A stretch of 64,000 nucleotides of DNA from Pempheris klunzingeri (lineage: Eukaryota; Chordata; Actinopteri; Acropomatiformes; Pempheridae), in assembly GCF_042242105.1 (NCBI RefSeq), contig NC_092012.1, positions 2,542,970 to 2,606,969 on the forward strand, in the 5' to 3' direction. Shown one piece after another: positions 11,801-22,269 of the stretch; within the stretch, counting starts at the first letter, position 1, and each line of letters opens with the position of its first letter. Both the position numbers and the translations under genes were made by a program. Under the pieces are notes generated by a model. It searched no databases. It worked only from the letters and a program-made list of their open reading frames with translations, and had not been told where the DNA came from.

Positions 11801-12807
11801 TCAGGAGGTTGGAACAGTGATACAGAGACTGGAAGAGTCACAGAAAGGAGAGGAGTGGACGTCCTTTGGCCACGTCCCAATTTATTGAGACACTGAACAT
11901 GTTTTGTTGTGGTATACCTACCACTGTTGGTAGATTTTCTTTCAGTAAACTGTTTAAGATGAATAAAATCACCAGTGCATGCTTCTACTTAAATGTCCTA
12001 CTTTCATGATATAATATCACTGTAGCATTCACTTTTTACATTTTCCATATATTTCACCTGAAAGTCGAATATCCCTAACTTTAGTGAGTAGTGTATATAT
12101 GCAGGTTCTTTATTGTCACACAGCACAAATCTTTGCATGAGATGGCACAAAATTTAGTACTCGGGTCCTGGTTATAAGCCAAAGACTTATAATATTTCTA
12201 ATTATATTTAAAATCTTTCTGTTCCATCAAATCTCCATCGCTCAGAAACTAAAACATGGAAATAGATCAGATCTCCTCTGGAGGGTTCACAGATCTTTAG
12301 TTCCTGTTTCTACATCCACTGTTGTTCTGGATCAACATGTTTTCTGTCTTTATTTAGTCACATTTCATTAAAAAACATGTCTGATTCCTGTATTTTTGGC
12401 CCAGTCTGAAGCCTTTTCTCACTGATTCTGCTTTATTGACTTCTGGAACCTTTTAGCTGAAGTTGGACACATTTTAGGGACATGAAACATCTGAAGATCC
12501 TCCAAGAAATGACGTCACAATAAGAATAAACACCAGCGAGGACGCAGAGGGACGATTCAGATTAAAGAGCACAACAGAAATCAATAATATTAGATGCTCA
12601 CAGCCTGTTGTGGAGCTGAATGTGTAGTAATTTATTACAAATGTGAGTAAACTAAGTGAGAAATGCACCAAACGTGGAAACATGCTTTGGTAAAAAGGTG
12701 CATTTCTCCTTTAAAAAGGCACATTTATTGTCATTGATACTCACAAAGAAGATGAGGTTGAAGAGGAACAGGAAGTACTTGGTCGCTGTCATGCATCCTT
12801 TCCCCAT
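465..12807 (-). CDS. cd82: Tetraspanin CD82-like, 5' coding exons (3' part beyond the left edge)
   Basis: Tetraspanins are four-pass membrane proteins that organise integrins and receptors in membrane microdomains. Five coding exons read in phase on the minus strand: 12745-12807 (MGKGCMTATKYFLFLFNLIFF start, 21 aa), about 8663-8737, 3909-4030, 3632-3706 and 465-563, each with GT/AG borders. The joined protein has TM1 (KYFLFLFNLIFF...GAIIMGFGLWLLL), TM2 (CYILIAVGAFSMLMGFLGCLGA, then EIRCLLGLYFA) and TM3 (LLLILIAQIAAGALIYF), then the start of the large extracellular loop ending WDFIQRN. An NNST sequon lies in the loop. The TKYFLFLFNLIFF and MLMGFLGCxGA...RCLLGLYFA blocks match vertebrate CD82 best. 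The CCG motif, the rest of the loop and TM4 are not visible and must lie left of position 1. Introns are full of repeats. Which teleost paralogue (cd82a or cd82b) is unresolved, and another CD82/CD37-group member is a weaker alternative. Confidence 0.87.
838..1390. repeat. Teleost GCTAAGCTAAGC-type MITE, interrupted
   Basis: The left arm GTTAGCTTAGCTTAG...AAAGACTGGAAAC and the right arm CCAGTCTTTATGCTAAGC are inverted, followed by the ATCTTCTCATCCAACTCTC tail typical of a very common teleost non-autonomous DNA element. A foldback-family core sits inside (893-1168). Confidence 0.8.
893..1168. repeat. Foldback repeat family, core-only copy 1
   Basis: Bounded by CACCAGACTCCATT (from 909) and AATGGAGTCTGGTG (to 1154), with inverted GTAAAATT/TTTTAC segments. 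Nested inside the older MITE at 838-1390. Confidence 0.85.
1826..1972 (+). repeat. Dispersed repeat, copy A
   Basis: Contains AACATGTTGATCCAGAACAA and AAAGATCTGTGAACCCTCCA. The same ~140 bp recurs inverted at 12216-12352. Family unknown. Confidence 0.85.
2001..3563. repeat. Minisatellite, ~51-bp unit, about 30 copies
   Basis: Head-to-tail array in the cd82 intron between exons 465-563 and 3632-3706. The unit is TATAGACCTCCACTACACAC, then a T/GACACACTGACTAACTA segment, then a short (CA)n spacer of variable length. Variant positions (CTATAG or CCATAG, TAGC or TAAC, GACAC or AACAC) shuffle between units, indicating unequal exchange. Confidence 0.97.
3589..3618. repeat. (GGA)n microsatellite next to a cd82 donor
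   Basis: Perfect GGA/TCC run beginning about 13 nt inside the intron after cd82 exon 3632-3706. Confidence 0.9.
3762..3856. repeat. ACT/AGT self-complementary trinucleotide array
   Basis: Interspersed AGTAGT and ACTACT/TACTAG units form a locally palindromic array in a cd82 intron. Confidence 0.85.
4150..4393. repeat. Foldback repeat family, core-only copy 2
   Basis: AAAGCCACCAGACTCCATTG on the left and GGAGTCTGGTG at 4381-4391, inverted. Confidence 0.85.
4432..5075. repeat. Foldback repeat family, composite copy 3
   Basis: Starts with the outer terminus TTTTTAAACCTGGGCCC, then a half core, then the GGAAAGGATCCCTACAG block on both sides of a second core. Confidence 0.85.
5838..5880. repeat. 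(GT)n microsatellite
   Basis: Imperfect GT repeat in a cd82 intron. Confidence 0.85.
6190..6790. repeat. Foldback repeat family, long copy 4
   Basis: The left arm carries AGTAGGTCCACTAAAAGTGC and the conserved GGATCC block. The right arm ends GCACTTTTACTGGACCTACT. The right arm lacks the GGATCC block. Confidence 0.88.
7012..7253. repeat. Paired (GT)n and (CA)n microsatellites
   Basis: (GT)n at 7012-7043 and (CA)n at 7187-7252 are opposite-sense arrays about 145 bp apart, able to pair in single strands. Confidence 0.9.
7433..7495. repeat. Fragment of the GCTAAGC-type MITE
   Basis: GTTAGCTTAGCTTAGC...AAAGACTGGAAG followed by GGGGGGAAACAGCTAGC, matching one arm of the element at 838-1390. Confidence 0.7.
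8232..8360. repeat. Teleost 'GTCCTCA' repeat tail with (CA)n
   Basis: Repeated TGTCCTCA...GTGAGGACC phrases leading into (CA)n at 8329-8360. Confidence 0.6.
8749..8802. repeat. (CA)n microsatellite next to cd82 exon 2
   Basis: Lies about 10 nt upstream (minus strand) of the acceptor of the cd82 exon ending near 8737. Confidence 0.9.
9512..9790. repeat. Foldback repeat family, short copy 5
   Basis: Outer piece TTGGCCCCTATTTTAGTGTC, then the core CACCAGACTCCATTCACAAA, ending AACCCAAAATATGTAAAAA. Confidence 0.8.
10700..11092. repeat. Foldback repeat family, copy 6
   Basis: Conserved GGATCC block on the left, complete core, right arm ending GAGAACGATATAACGAC. Confidence 0.87.
11093..11370. repeat. 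Foldback repeat family, half copy 7
   Basis: Only the left half (GGATCC block and left core). It stops at the Tc1 insertion at 11391. Confidence 0.82.
11391..12093 (+). mobile_element. Internally deleted Tc1/mariner-type transposon
   Basis: Terminal inverted repeats CACTCCTCACTAAAAGTCAG and CTGACTTTAGTGAGTAGTG-like (right end read inward) begin and end the element. It is flanked by TA on both sides (11389-11390, 12094-12095), the Tc1 target duplication. Inside, an ATG at 11687 opens MRPRRHLTVDQQHLNTGGFK, resembling the first residues of a Tc1-like transposase. This is lost after about 70 residues, where the sequence jumps to the family's 3' end. The catalytic DDE region is absent, so the element is non-autonomous. 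Confidence 0.9.
11687..11896 (+). pseudogene. Tc1-like transposase remnant (N-terminus only)
   Basis: About 69 codons from MRPRRHLTVDQQ. The first segment resembles the paired-type DNA-binding N-terminus of a Tc1 transposase, with frame disturbance after about residue 15 and deletion of the catalytic core. Not functional. Confidence 0.75.
12216..12352 (-). repeat. Dispersed repeat, copy B (inverted relative to copy A)
   Basis: Reverse complement of 1826-1972 with few differences. Lies just downstream of the Tc1 relic in the same cd82 intron. Confidence 0.85.
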
Positions 12808-13007
12808 GTTGCCGGCTCTGCAGACACGAGAAACGACATGCAGGTTATCGATACAGCAGGTGAAGTTATTCCAAGTGCGGCAGCAGAGCTCGACCGTGCG
12901 ACCGGGACGTCTCTGAGGGGGGTCGTGGTGTGAACAAGTGGTGACAGATGCCACCAAACCACAGACCTCTGAGGCTAAGCCGCTGATCATGATCCGGACT
13001 AGAGAGG

Positions 13008-13038
13008 AGGAGGAGGAGGAGGAAGAGGAGGAGGAGGG
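13008..13038. repeat. (GGA)n microsatellite
   Basis: GAGGAGGAGGAGGAAGAGGA-type run in cd82 intron 1. Confidence 0.85.
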
Positions 13039-15611
13039 AGGCTCAAATCTTCCAGGATTACACCAACAAAACCAGAACAACGTCTCAGATCCACACGAAC
13101 GTTTAGAAGAAATCCACACATGAGCTTTACAGTCAGATTACAGGCGGATTTATTTTGTCCTCTGAAAATTAGTTTGTCTTTTTTCTTTAATATCTGCAGA
13201 TTAAAAGCAACATTTTTGAGTCGTGTAACTCTCTGTTTATACTTACTGTACAAATTTAAGGCACCTACACGTGAGTAAAAAGTTTACCTGAAGCGTACCT
13301 GACTGTACCAAGTGCATGTATTGCATTGTTGTTGTTAAATATACACTGTATGATCATTTTATAGAATAATAATTGGTATAGATGACACTAACTAACAGTA
13401 AACACAGCTGCTTAAATTAGCTCCACTTTAAAAAAAATCAAGAATAAAGTGGTAATAACAAATATATAATAATCACACATATAATACATATATATATTAT
13501 AATCACACACACAAAAAAAAGAATTAAATAATAAATTGCATCCAGCTCTTGTTCCCTCGGGAAAATCTCCATGACCTTTCTGTTTCTGTGTGGTGGCTCA
13601 TATTTACGGAAAATGCAGCCCGACCTGAACGCAGCAATGTTATTTTTCCACCCTCTCCTCACCCTCTCCTCACCCCCTCCCCCCAGTAACAGTGACGGCC
13701 TCTTACTGTCCAATAAATCTATGAAAATCTGGGTGAAATCTGGAGGCGGTGTGAGCGCCGTGCATCCGACCCACATTCCCATCACTGTAACTGGGTTACT
13801 GTTACAGCGCTGCCTGTGCCAGTTTAAAGAGAGAGAGAGAGGGGGGGGGGGGTACCTGCAGGGATGACCGAGGGAAGAGAATATGCAACGGGGAAGACAT
13901 TTGGCAAACAGTCGGTGGACAGCCAGATGGAAAGCATTACCGACTATAAACAGAGCAGACTGAAGCCTTAACAAAGAGCAGGAAAACTCCTCCAGCTCGT
14001 TTGAGTGCAGATTCACAGTCACATGCTGGCTCCCTAAATTAGGCCACGGTCGCCAAAACTTTAAGACACCGCTTCTCTAGAGAGTATCTGCAGCCTCGGG
14101 ATGGTGAACGTGACATTCGGCTCTGAATAACCAGCCGCGCTTGCTTTTAAAGCTGCTAAACTACGTGTTAAAGTCAATTAACTCCGATGACCACGATTCT
14201 CTTGCAGGGGCAGAGAAAATCTCCAGAGAGTCCAAAATGGAGGACGCCACCTCAGCCGTGTTTCACCACCCAGTTTTTATTTAACCTCGTCCGTCGGAGG
14301 ATAAACTGCTGCTCAGAGGAGGAATAGTTTGCAGACACTCATGAGGCACAAATATGTCTTTTATATGAACTCTGTGGGTTTATTGTCCCCCTAGCGACGG
14401 AGCTAACGAGCTCGCTAATTGAGAGCCGGCGAGCTTGTTCGTTCAGAGAGCCTCATTTTCCCTCCTCAGTTACATTTTATTGCACAAAGCGGCGAACAAA
14501 CCGAGAGACACTTTGGATTCACACACAATGTTCGCTTTAAATTACATAACGGTGCGTTCAGGGCCTCCCCGGAGGTCTAAATCTGGACTGGAGGTGGACA
14601 AAAGCATTGATATCCACTTCTGTTTGGACAAAAATAAACAAATAAAAAAGGTCCTGAAACAAAAGCTTTGTTAAATTTAGAAGTGCCACGGAGCCACTTT
14701 GTGCTGCAGCTGCTGAGTGAATACAAACATGTCTGCTGCAGGAATGCACACGCTGTTTCAATTACTTTATTACCCAAAAAGTTGTTGAATATGGCAAAAT
14801 GTCTTTTGAATAAAACCATGGGGAAGAGACAACTCACAGCAGCTGCTTTCTTTTTACATGAAAAAACTCCCAAAACTTGCAAATGTCTCAGAAAAACTGT
14901 GCAACTTCTCAGAAATAGAAACTCGCTCTGGAGTCCATCATGAAGGCAGCGTTTATACAACAAGAAACAAAGCTGCGGTTGTTAGATTTTGCTGATTTGA
15001 CTGGAGTAGCTGCATAGTTTGATTGTTTGATAGTGTGCTGAATTAGGATAATCAATAACGACAGCGTTCAGCCGCAGCTTCCGATTGGTTAAAAGTGTAA
15101 AACATGCTGCGTGTGCTTCCAGAGAGCATTTGAACTTGTTCGCTCTATGTGCTCATGCTTGTCGCATGTTTTCAGCGTTTCTTCTCACCAATTTCTATTT
15201 TGTACTTAAAAGATGAAAGTTTTCAGTTGAAGCCACGAACACGCTGTTCAATACATTTATCGCTCGCAAATAAAGTTAATAGTTCATGAGGCACTTTAGT
15301 GATTAATAAGGCCGTTTTATTTACGGCAACGCACATAACGCACATTTTTAAATTATAATGGTTTGTTACAGTAGTGTGTTATTTAGCTAGCTAATGCTAG
15401 GCTAGCTAACGTTAGCTTCTCTGTATTGCTACTAAATCATGTTTAAGATTTTCGTTAATTTGTAGATACACAAGCACAAATATGATGATAACTGTGCCAA
15501 CGAGCGCTTTAGCAGCGACTCATAGCCGACCATGTGAGGTTGTTTTGTAGCTTTGACGCCCTTATCTAGCTAACGTTAGCTTCGGTGTTTAACTGCTAAA
15601 TCATGTTTGCT

Positions 15612-16130
15612 AGCTTTTAAAGATGAATCGTAAATCAATAGTTTTGTTTTTTTGTTTTCAGTTCAATTTATTCTTTATTGTTTAGTTGCAAATCAGAAGA
15701 ACATTTTCTTTCATTTCACCATCAGATTTTGATCCATTTAGTCCAATAACATTTGGAAAGTCTAGAAGAGCCACAGGATTAAATCATTTGATTCCCATTC
15801 GAGATAGTGGAGAGCTAACAGGAATTAGCAGAGGGCTAACAGGAAGTTAGCAGAGGGCTAACAGGAAGTTAGTTGGCTTTTAAAGATAAATTGTCAATTA
15901 ATAGTTTTGTTTTTTGTTTTCAGTTCAATTTATTTTTCATTGTTTAGCTTTATTTAGTCTGCAAATCAGAGGAAATGTTTCTTTCATTTCACCATCATTC
16001 ACTACTATCTGGAAAGTCACACGATTAAATCATTTTATTCCCGTTCAAGTCAGCAGAGGGCTAACAGGAAGTTAGCAGAGGGCTAACAGGAAGTTAGCTG
16101 GCTTTTAAAGATAAATAGTAAATTAATAGT
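15612..16130. repeat. Tandem duplication of a ~245-bp segment
   Basis: Two adjacent copies (about 15612-15870 and 15871-16130) both run GCTTTTAAAGAT...TAGTTTTGTTTT...GTTCAATTTATT...TTTCATTTCACCATCA and end in duplicated GCAGAGGGCTAACAGGAAGT units. A third diverged relative lies at 20925-21045. Confidence 0.85.
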
Positions 16131-16381
16131 TTTGTCGCTCGTAGTGTGAACGCAGCGTGAAGCTTACGTGAGAATTCTCAGGACCTAGACGGAGCCGCAC
16201 TGAAGTTTTGAGAGCAGAGATGAAGAGTTAAAATGAAAATGATTGTCGGACACAAACAGAATCAAACGGCAGGTCAGATCTGAAGTTCTGACCCAGTTCA
16301 CACAGACGCTGAAACTGGGTCGTCTGTCTTCAGTGGTCAGAGGGAGCGAGTCCCAGTTAGCACACAGAGCCCATCATTGAC

Positions 16382-16507
<126 letters not shown>

Positions 16508-16789
16508 TTAATGTCCAAAAGCCAAAGACAGTAAATGCATCTTTTGTGGAGTTGACGACTGGCTGTCCGCCGCTGTTTTTGTTCCTCTAAAACGAAGCCA
16601 CGTCAGTATGAGAAACAATATTGTGTGTTTTTTGAACAATAAACCATCAAAGCTGCTGCAGTCCGACCTCCAAACACACAAATATGACCCTGAACACTAA
16701 ATGTTTTTATCCTGATTTCTTGTTTTCGTTCTTTTAATTGTTTTTACTTCCTATGTGCTTTTTGTCCTTTAGTCTTATTCTCATTTTAA

Positions 16790-16878
16790 CCATCATGTCT
16801 TTGTTTGGTAAAGCACTTTGTAACACTGGTAAGAGGAGTTCTATATAAATAAAGTTTATTAGTAGTAGTAGTAGGACG
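16790..16878 (+). repeat. Retroelement 3'-tail fragment
   Basis: GTAAAGCACTTTGTAACACT...CTATATAAATAAAGTTTATT followed by TAG repeats is a recurrent teleost retroelement 3' end. Family not assigned. Confidence 0.6.
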
Positions 16879-17309
16879 ACATATTATAATTATTATTATT
16901 AGAATAAGGGCCCTTTAGGATGTTCAGGATTTTGACAGGCTGGCTGTGACCAAACTAAGTCTAAAAACTTATTTTTTTAATTGTGTTTTAGTCCATTTTA
17001 TGAGTAAAAAAATGTCGTTTCAGTGAATTAAAGTGTTTTTTCACACCTAGTTTTAGTTTCTAGGTTGTTTTTATTAACGTTCTGGTCTGTGAAAGGACTT
17101 CAGCATCACCAGAACACTTTTCTTATTGGGAAATAAAACCCAGATTGGTGATTATTTTATTTCTATGGTTTAAACTCTGAAGTTTCCTCCCAAAAAAACA
17201 AGAGATTAAACAAACCAAAGGCTGAACAGCCGCGACAAGCCGAAGCAGCGCTAAAAAAACTTCATGCCACATCGCTGTGGTTTCATGTCTCCTTTGTAAG
17301 AAACAAACC

Positions 17310-17363
17310 CTCCTCCTCCTCCTCCTCCTCCTCCTCCTCCTCCTCTTCCTCCTCCTCCTCCTC
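17310..17363. repeat. (TCC)n microsatellite
   Basis: Long TCC run with one interruption. Confidence 0.9.
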
Positions 17364-17994
17364 GGTTGTACCAGGCACAACAACACACAGCTCACTGACG
17401 CTGAATGACGCAACAGCACTCAAGATAAGAGCAGGTTTCTCTTTTCTCGAGCACGTGGACGCTCATGAGTGAAGGAGATAAACCGAGTCAACGTCTGTCT
17501 GTCAGCACCATAATCACATTTTAGCGCCCAGTTTCCAGCCGCCATCACGTATCCAGCTACAAATATATATATTAATTTAGCTTTAATGTGGCCTGTGGTC
17601 CATATCTTCTCACTTTGCCATCATCTTGTCATTACTCTCCATTTGAACTCCCTCCAAATGTTCAGATTAGTCACCAAATGCGCCTCCCTATGCACACAGC
17701 ACTCCCACTCAGGTGTGTCCTGGTGCATTTTGGCCTCCTCTGCTTCATTTAAGCTGGTTTCTGTTCTACACGCACTACAGATAAAATGCAGCTGAGCCGG
17801 CCTATTCGGTGCCAAAGTGATGACGTGCGTCTACAACATCTTTGTTTACGAGTCGTGCTGTGAACTATCTACAAAAAGGCAGAGAGCAGTAACTACAGAA
17901 ACAAAATGTTTCCATGCTGGAGGCAAACTGTAGTAGATAGTTAATAAAACCTTTACTTAATGGGCTTGGTTCTGTGGATCGGCCGTGAACAAGC

Positions 17995-18475
17995 TGCGAC
18001 AAGCTGTCAGGTAAATTGCACCTGATCAAAGTACGTCCACTAAAAGTGCTTTGTTTTTCAACGACAGGCTCAGAGTGTTATTCTAAGTGTGTGACAGCTT
18101 CATGGAAAGGATCCCTACAGAGAGAGACCTGGAAGATCCTTTTGGTTTAACCACAAACAGCCGTTATATCGCTCTCTGCACACACACCAGACTACATTCA
18201 CTAAACATTCATTTTACGCAGGAGTTGCTAGTCCACTGCTGTCTCAATCAGTTTGCTTGTTTGTATTATTGTGTGACTTTGGTGCTTTAAGAGGTTAATT
18301 CAGATCCAACATAATATTAGTGAAACACATGGTAAGACAAACAAACGAACCAATCAAGGCAGCGGAAGATCAGCAACTCCTTTCTTCTGCGAGGTAAAAT
18401 TACTGTTTTTGTGAATGGAGTCTGGTGTGTGTGCAGAGAGCAATATAACTATATAACTATATATATATATATATA
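17995..18475. repeat. Foldback repeat family, copy 8
   Basis: Left outer arm (CACCTGATCAAAGTACGTCC), conserved GGATCC block, full core. The right side ends in an (AT)n run at 18448-18475. Confidence 0.87.
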
Positions 18476-19202
18476 TTTACTTCACGTGCTGCTGTTAAGT
18501 TAAACATGAAACCATGAGATAATCCCTCACAAACTCTATAAAAACGTCACGCTGAGTTTGAAAACAACGGAAAAAATAAAAAATAAAAATACTTACAAAC
18601 AGTAGATAACAGTGAAAAATAACTTTAAACAAAGACAAACCCTCCACTGAAAGTCTAAACTTCGACATATTTGGCTTTGGCTGGATATTAACAGCAACTA
18701 TAAATATTTCCAGTCCAAACTAATATATTCAAAATGCAAACAATTATCATAAAATTATTTATTATCATTTTTTTTTATTTATTATCATTTTTATTATCAT
18801 AAAAAACAAAAGAAACCAGCAAATATTCACATTTAGGAAGCTGAAACTGCATTTTAGCTTTAAAAAATGATCAGAAAAGATAAATTCTACGTCTATGACT
18901 TATGTCTTTTAATGAACCGAGTATGAATATAGAAATGTATTTCTATAACCTTATATTTGGGTTTTAGGTAGACAGGCATTTGTGTTATTTTGAGGTTCTG
19001 AGGAATTCTGATTGACTATAGATAATCAATCAGTTAGTACTAACTATTAGTGTGAAATTTCAGCTCCTTTTCGTGGCGTTAACGTGACGGTTTGGACTTT
19101 AAATCTCAGTGTGTTATGTATTTGGTTAAAATGAGGCGGTCGGCGGCGTTTCCCCCTGACAGAGGGCAGGACAGAAGGCGTCCGTCATCCGTTTGTGTTT
19201 TC

Positions 19203-19250
19203 AGTCGTACACGTCGTCGTACACGTCGTCGTACACGTCGTCGGCGTGTA
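19203..19250. repeat. 12-bp tandem repeat GTACACGTCGTC
   Basis: Three units in direct order, CpG-containing. Confidence 0.8.
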
Positions 19251-19847
19251 CACACTCTTTGACGGGTGCAGAAATGTGCAGGAGGTGCGTGGGGGCAACA
19301 ACAACAGCGACGACAACAATAAAGTCTTTTGTTGCCGCTCGTCCCTCGCTGTTCCTTTTCATAACCAGCTCAGAATCTATTTGTGGCCTGAAATTTAAAT
19401 CTCATATTAGGATGAACAAAGACGGGGTTTTATCTGACGCTTCTTCTCGTGTTTGTCATTTGAAACTTAACATTGGCCAATTTGTTCCTGACACAGGCTG
19501 CTGGTGTTTGTCAGACAACAGGCTTTTTCTCTCTAATAGAGAAACGATTGGCATGTTGGGAAATGTGCTTATTTTCTTTCCTCTTACATGAAAAGACAGA
19601 TGTGACTCTTATGACTGTGTGTGAAAGGGACTATTCTGATTTTTCTGGTTGTATCCACAGTCAGTGTATTACCTACAGTGGATGGCAGTTCGGAGAAGCA
19701 GGCAGGGGTCCAGGCACAGAGGCTGATGTGGACGGGGGCGGCAGGAAAAAAACGGATTTTTGCAACCTATTTTTTCAATATGTGCTATATTTAAAATATC
19801 TTCTCTGCTTTACGTTGCATCAGACAGCCATTTGCATCAGGGGACTG

Positions 19848-20122
19848 CAGCCTTTATATGGTTCTCTTCAAAGCCACCAGACTCCATTGATAAAAACAGT
19901 AATTTTAACTTAACAGAAGATGGGAGTTGCTGGTGTAACTACTGCGATTTTAATGTTTTAACACGTTAATTTGGATCCAAATTAACCTTTTAAAAACATC
20001 TAAGTCACATAATAACACTTAAACTAACAAACTAACAAACCAGCGGTGGACAAGCAACTCCACTGTCCTGCAAGGTAAAATGACTGTTTTTGTGAATGAA
20101 GTCTGGTGGTTTGGAAGAGAGC
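19848..20122. repeat. Foldback repeat family, core-only copy 9
   Basis: CTCTTCAAAGCCACCAGACT on the left and GTCTGGTGGTTTGGAAGAG on the right. A further half-arm lies at 20262-20350. Confidence 0.82.
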
Positions 20123-20261
20123 ACAGGTGGACGTAACAGCTTCAGTTGCCCTTCAGAAAGGACTGCCTGACATCAATGTAAAATGGTAAAAACATTCTTA
20201 ATATGAAGTACACTTCAGATGTAGATCATTTCAGGTGGGTCTTTTTTTTTTTTAGGAGGAT

Positions 20262-20350
20262 AAAATCAGTTTTTCTGCCCAACCCAACTTTAAAATAATT
20301 GTTTTCCTCAATGGAGTCTGGTGGCTTTGAACAGACCAATGTAACGGTTG
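20262..20350. repeat. Foldback repeat family, right-arm fragment
   Basis: CAATGGAGTCTGGTGGCTTTG followed by a decayed outer arm. Confidence 0.65.
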
Positions 20351-20924
20351 TTTGTTCTTAAACAATATCGAAGCCAATATTCACTCACACTTTTGGCACC
20401 GTTTTGGTCCCCACCAGCTCCTGAGCACAAGAACTGGAAACAGGTAAAAACCAAAACAACAACCTAAAGACGCTAAAATCCTCTGGTAGAACTGAACTGG
20501 AGCGTTCAATGATTATCTGTCACAACAATCAACGCTTTTCACGTTTTATATACAGTAATTAAATCCTTTGTTCATACACAGATATTGATTAGTGTGACTT
20601 TAAAGTATATTTAAACGCTGTGACCTTGACGACCCATCACGTGTTGCTAAATTTTAATTATTTTACTCCTCAAAAAGTCCCTGCTGGAGGTGCTTTACTC
20701 TTGTGGGAGGGACTTACAGTGCTGAATACGTCTTATTTCATCTGCAATTTTTAGTCGCACGCAAAAATGACGTCACTTTTTCAAACGCCTTCGGTCTAAT
20801 TCGCTTAATCTTTGTGGATCTTTTGGACTCGACCCCCCGGGAAGGTCGCCACGCTTTGGAAACCCAATTTTACACAGTGGCCGAACCACTAATTACAACA
20901 ATGGTGCCCAAAAAATGAGACTTC

Positions 20925-21045
20925 TGCAAATCATGGGAACATTTTCTTGTCCGATACCATTTGGAAAACATAGAAGAGCCGCAAGATGAAATCATTCAAT
21001 CCTCATTCAAGTTAGCGGAGCGCTAACAGGAAGTTAGCCACTGAG
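20925..21045. repeat. Diverged relative of the 15.6-16.1 kb segment
   Basis: Shares GCAAATCA, CATTTGGAAA, AGAAGAGCC and CGCTAACAGGAAGTTAGC, in order, with the tandem duplication at 15612-16130. Confidence 0.65.
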
Positions 21046-21544
21046 CAACTTTAACAGGAATGAACAGAGCCTCCTACGTTGCATTCAGGTGTCTGTGCAT
21101 CAGCAGGAAATCGTCACGTTTAAGAGGAGGATATAATAAACACACTGCCCTCAGCAACACCCCCTCCATGTCTTCTCCCCACCTGACTAAAACCTCCCAC
21201 CTCCCCTCACAGGGTCCCACTCAACAACGGCAGCTTTCAGACACAATGTTCAACAAAAGGGGGAAACTCGACACACGGAGGGCTGCTCCGGCCTTACGTT
21301 TCCTCTGCACAATAAAAACAGCCGCGGCCGGTTGAAAGACGGCCTTTTCTCACCGTGAGACCTTGTTTTCAGAGACACCCGACACGACACCTTTCAGCCG
21401 CGGAGTAGACGACGTCAAGCTGCTCTGAGCTCCAGGATCTGGTCCACACCTCGTGGAGAAGTAACTCGAGCTGACAAAACCATGTGGGAACACAAAAATA
21501 CCTGCAGTACATGGATGCACTGACAGATATCTAAACAAGTTATG

Positions 21545-22172
21545 GTGACTTTGGTATTTTTTTTTACATTATTTGGTGTCCAAAAGTACAAAACAGTAGT
21601 GGAAGTGGTCCAGTAGATCAACTCAGCAAGCAGCTTCAAAATTGGCTGCAATGGTTTAAATCCTTTGGGACAACTGCACCTGATCACAGTAGGTCCACTA
21701 AAAGAGCTTGTTTGATCCATTGACAGGCTCCGAGTGTTATTCTAAGTGTGTGACAGCATTATGGAAAGGATCCCTACAGAGAGAGACCTGGAAGATCCTT
21801 TTGGTTTAACCACAAACAGCCGTTATGTCGCTCTCTGCAGACACACCAGACTCCATTGACAAAATTAGTGATTTTACATAGGAGTTGTGGTCCATCACTG
21901 TCTCAACCAGCTACTTAGTTTGTGATATTATGTGACTTTGGTCGTTTAAAGAGGAAAGTTCAAACCCAACACAATATTTTTCTAACACACACTAACAGAA
22001 ATAAACTACCCCATCCACACAGTGGCACAGCAGCGACTCCTGTGTTCTGTGAAGTTGAAATTACTAGTTTTGTCAATGGAGTCTGGTGTGGTTAAACCAA
22101 AAGGATCTTCCAGGTCTCTCTCTGTAGGGATCCTTTCCATGATGCTGTCACACACTTAGAATAACACTCTTG
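21545..22172. repeat. Foldback repeat family, long copy 10
   Basis: Both arms carry the GGATCC block (21760-21830 and 22095-22150), inverted around the core. Confidence 0.9.
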
Positions 22173-22248
22173 GTGCTGCAGTGACCGTGACTCTCCTGCT
22201 TGTGGGGTGAGGACAGGAGGGAGGGGGGAGGATGCATGGTTGGATGAA

Positions 22249-22269
22249 TGAGGGGGGGGGGGGGGGGGG
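22249..22269. repeat. Poly(G) run
   Basis: About 19 consecutive G; length is likely variable or sequencing-sensitive. Confidence 0.85.

Noticed and set aside
17621..17815. Minus ORF with CSACRTETSLNEAEEAKMHQ
   Set aside because: Cysteine/histidine pattern hints at a decayed transposon-derived protein, but it is short and I cannot assign a family.
18087..18290. Repeated small ORFs with [19 protein letters not shown] (also near 11115, 37810, 48232) and antisense [17 protein letters not shown]
   Set aside because: They are translations of the conserved block of the foldback repeat, on either strand, with no extension or domain; recurrence reflects the repeat, not a protein family.
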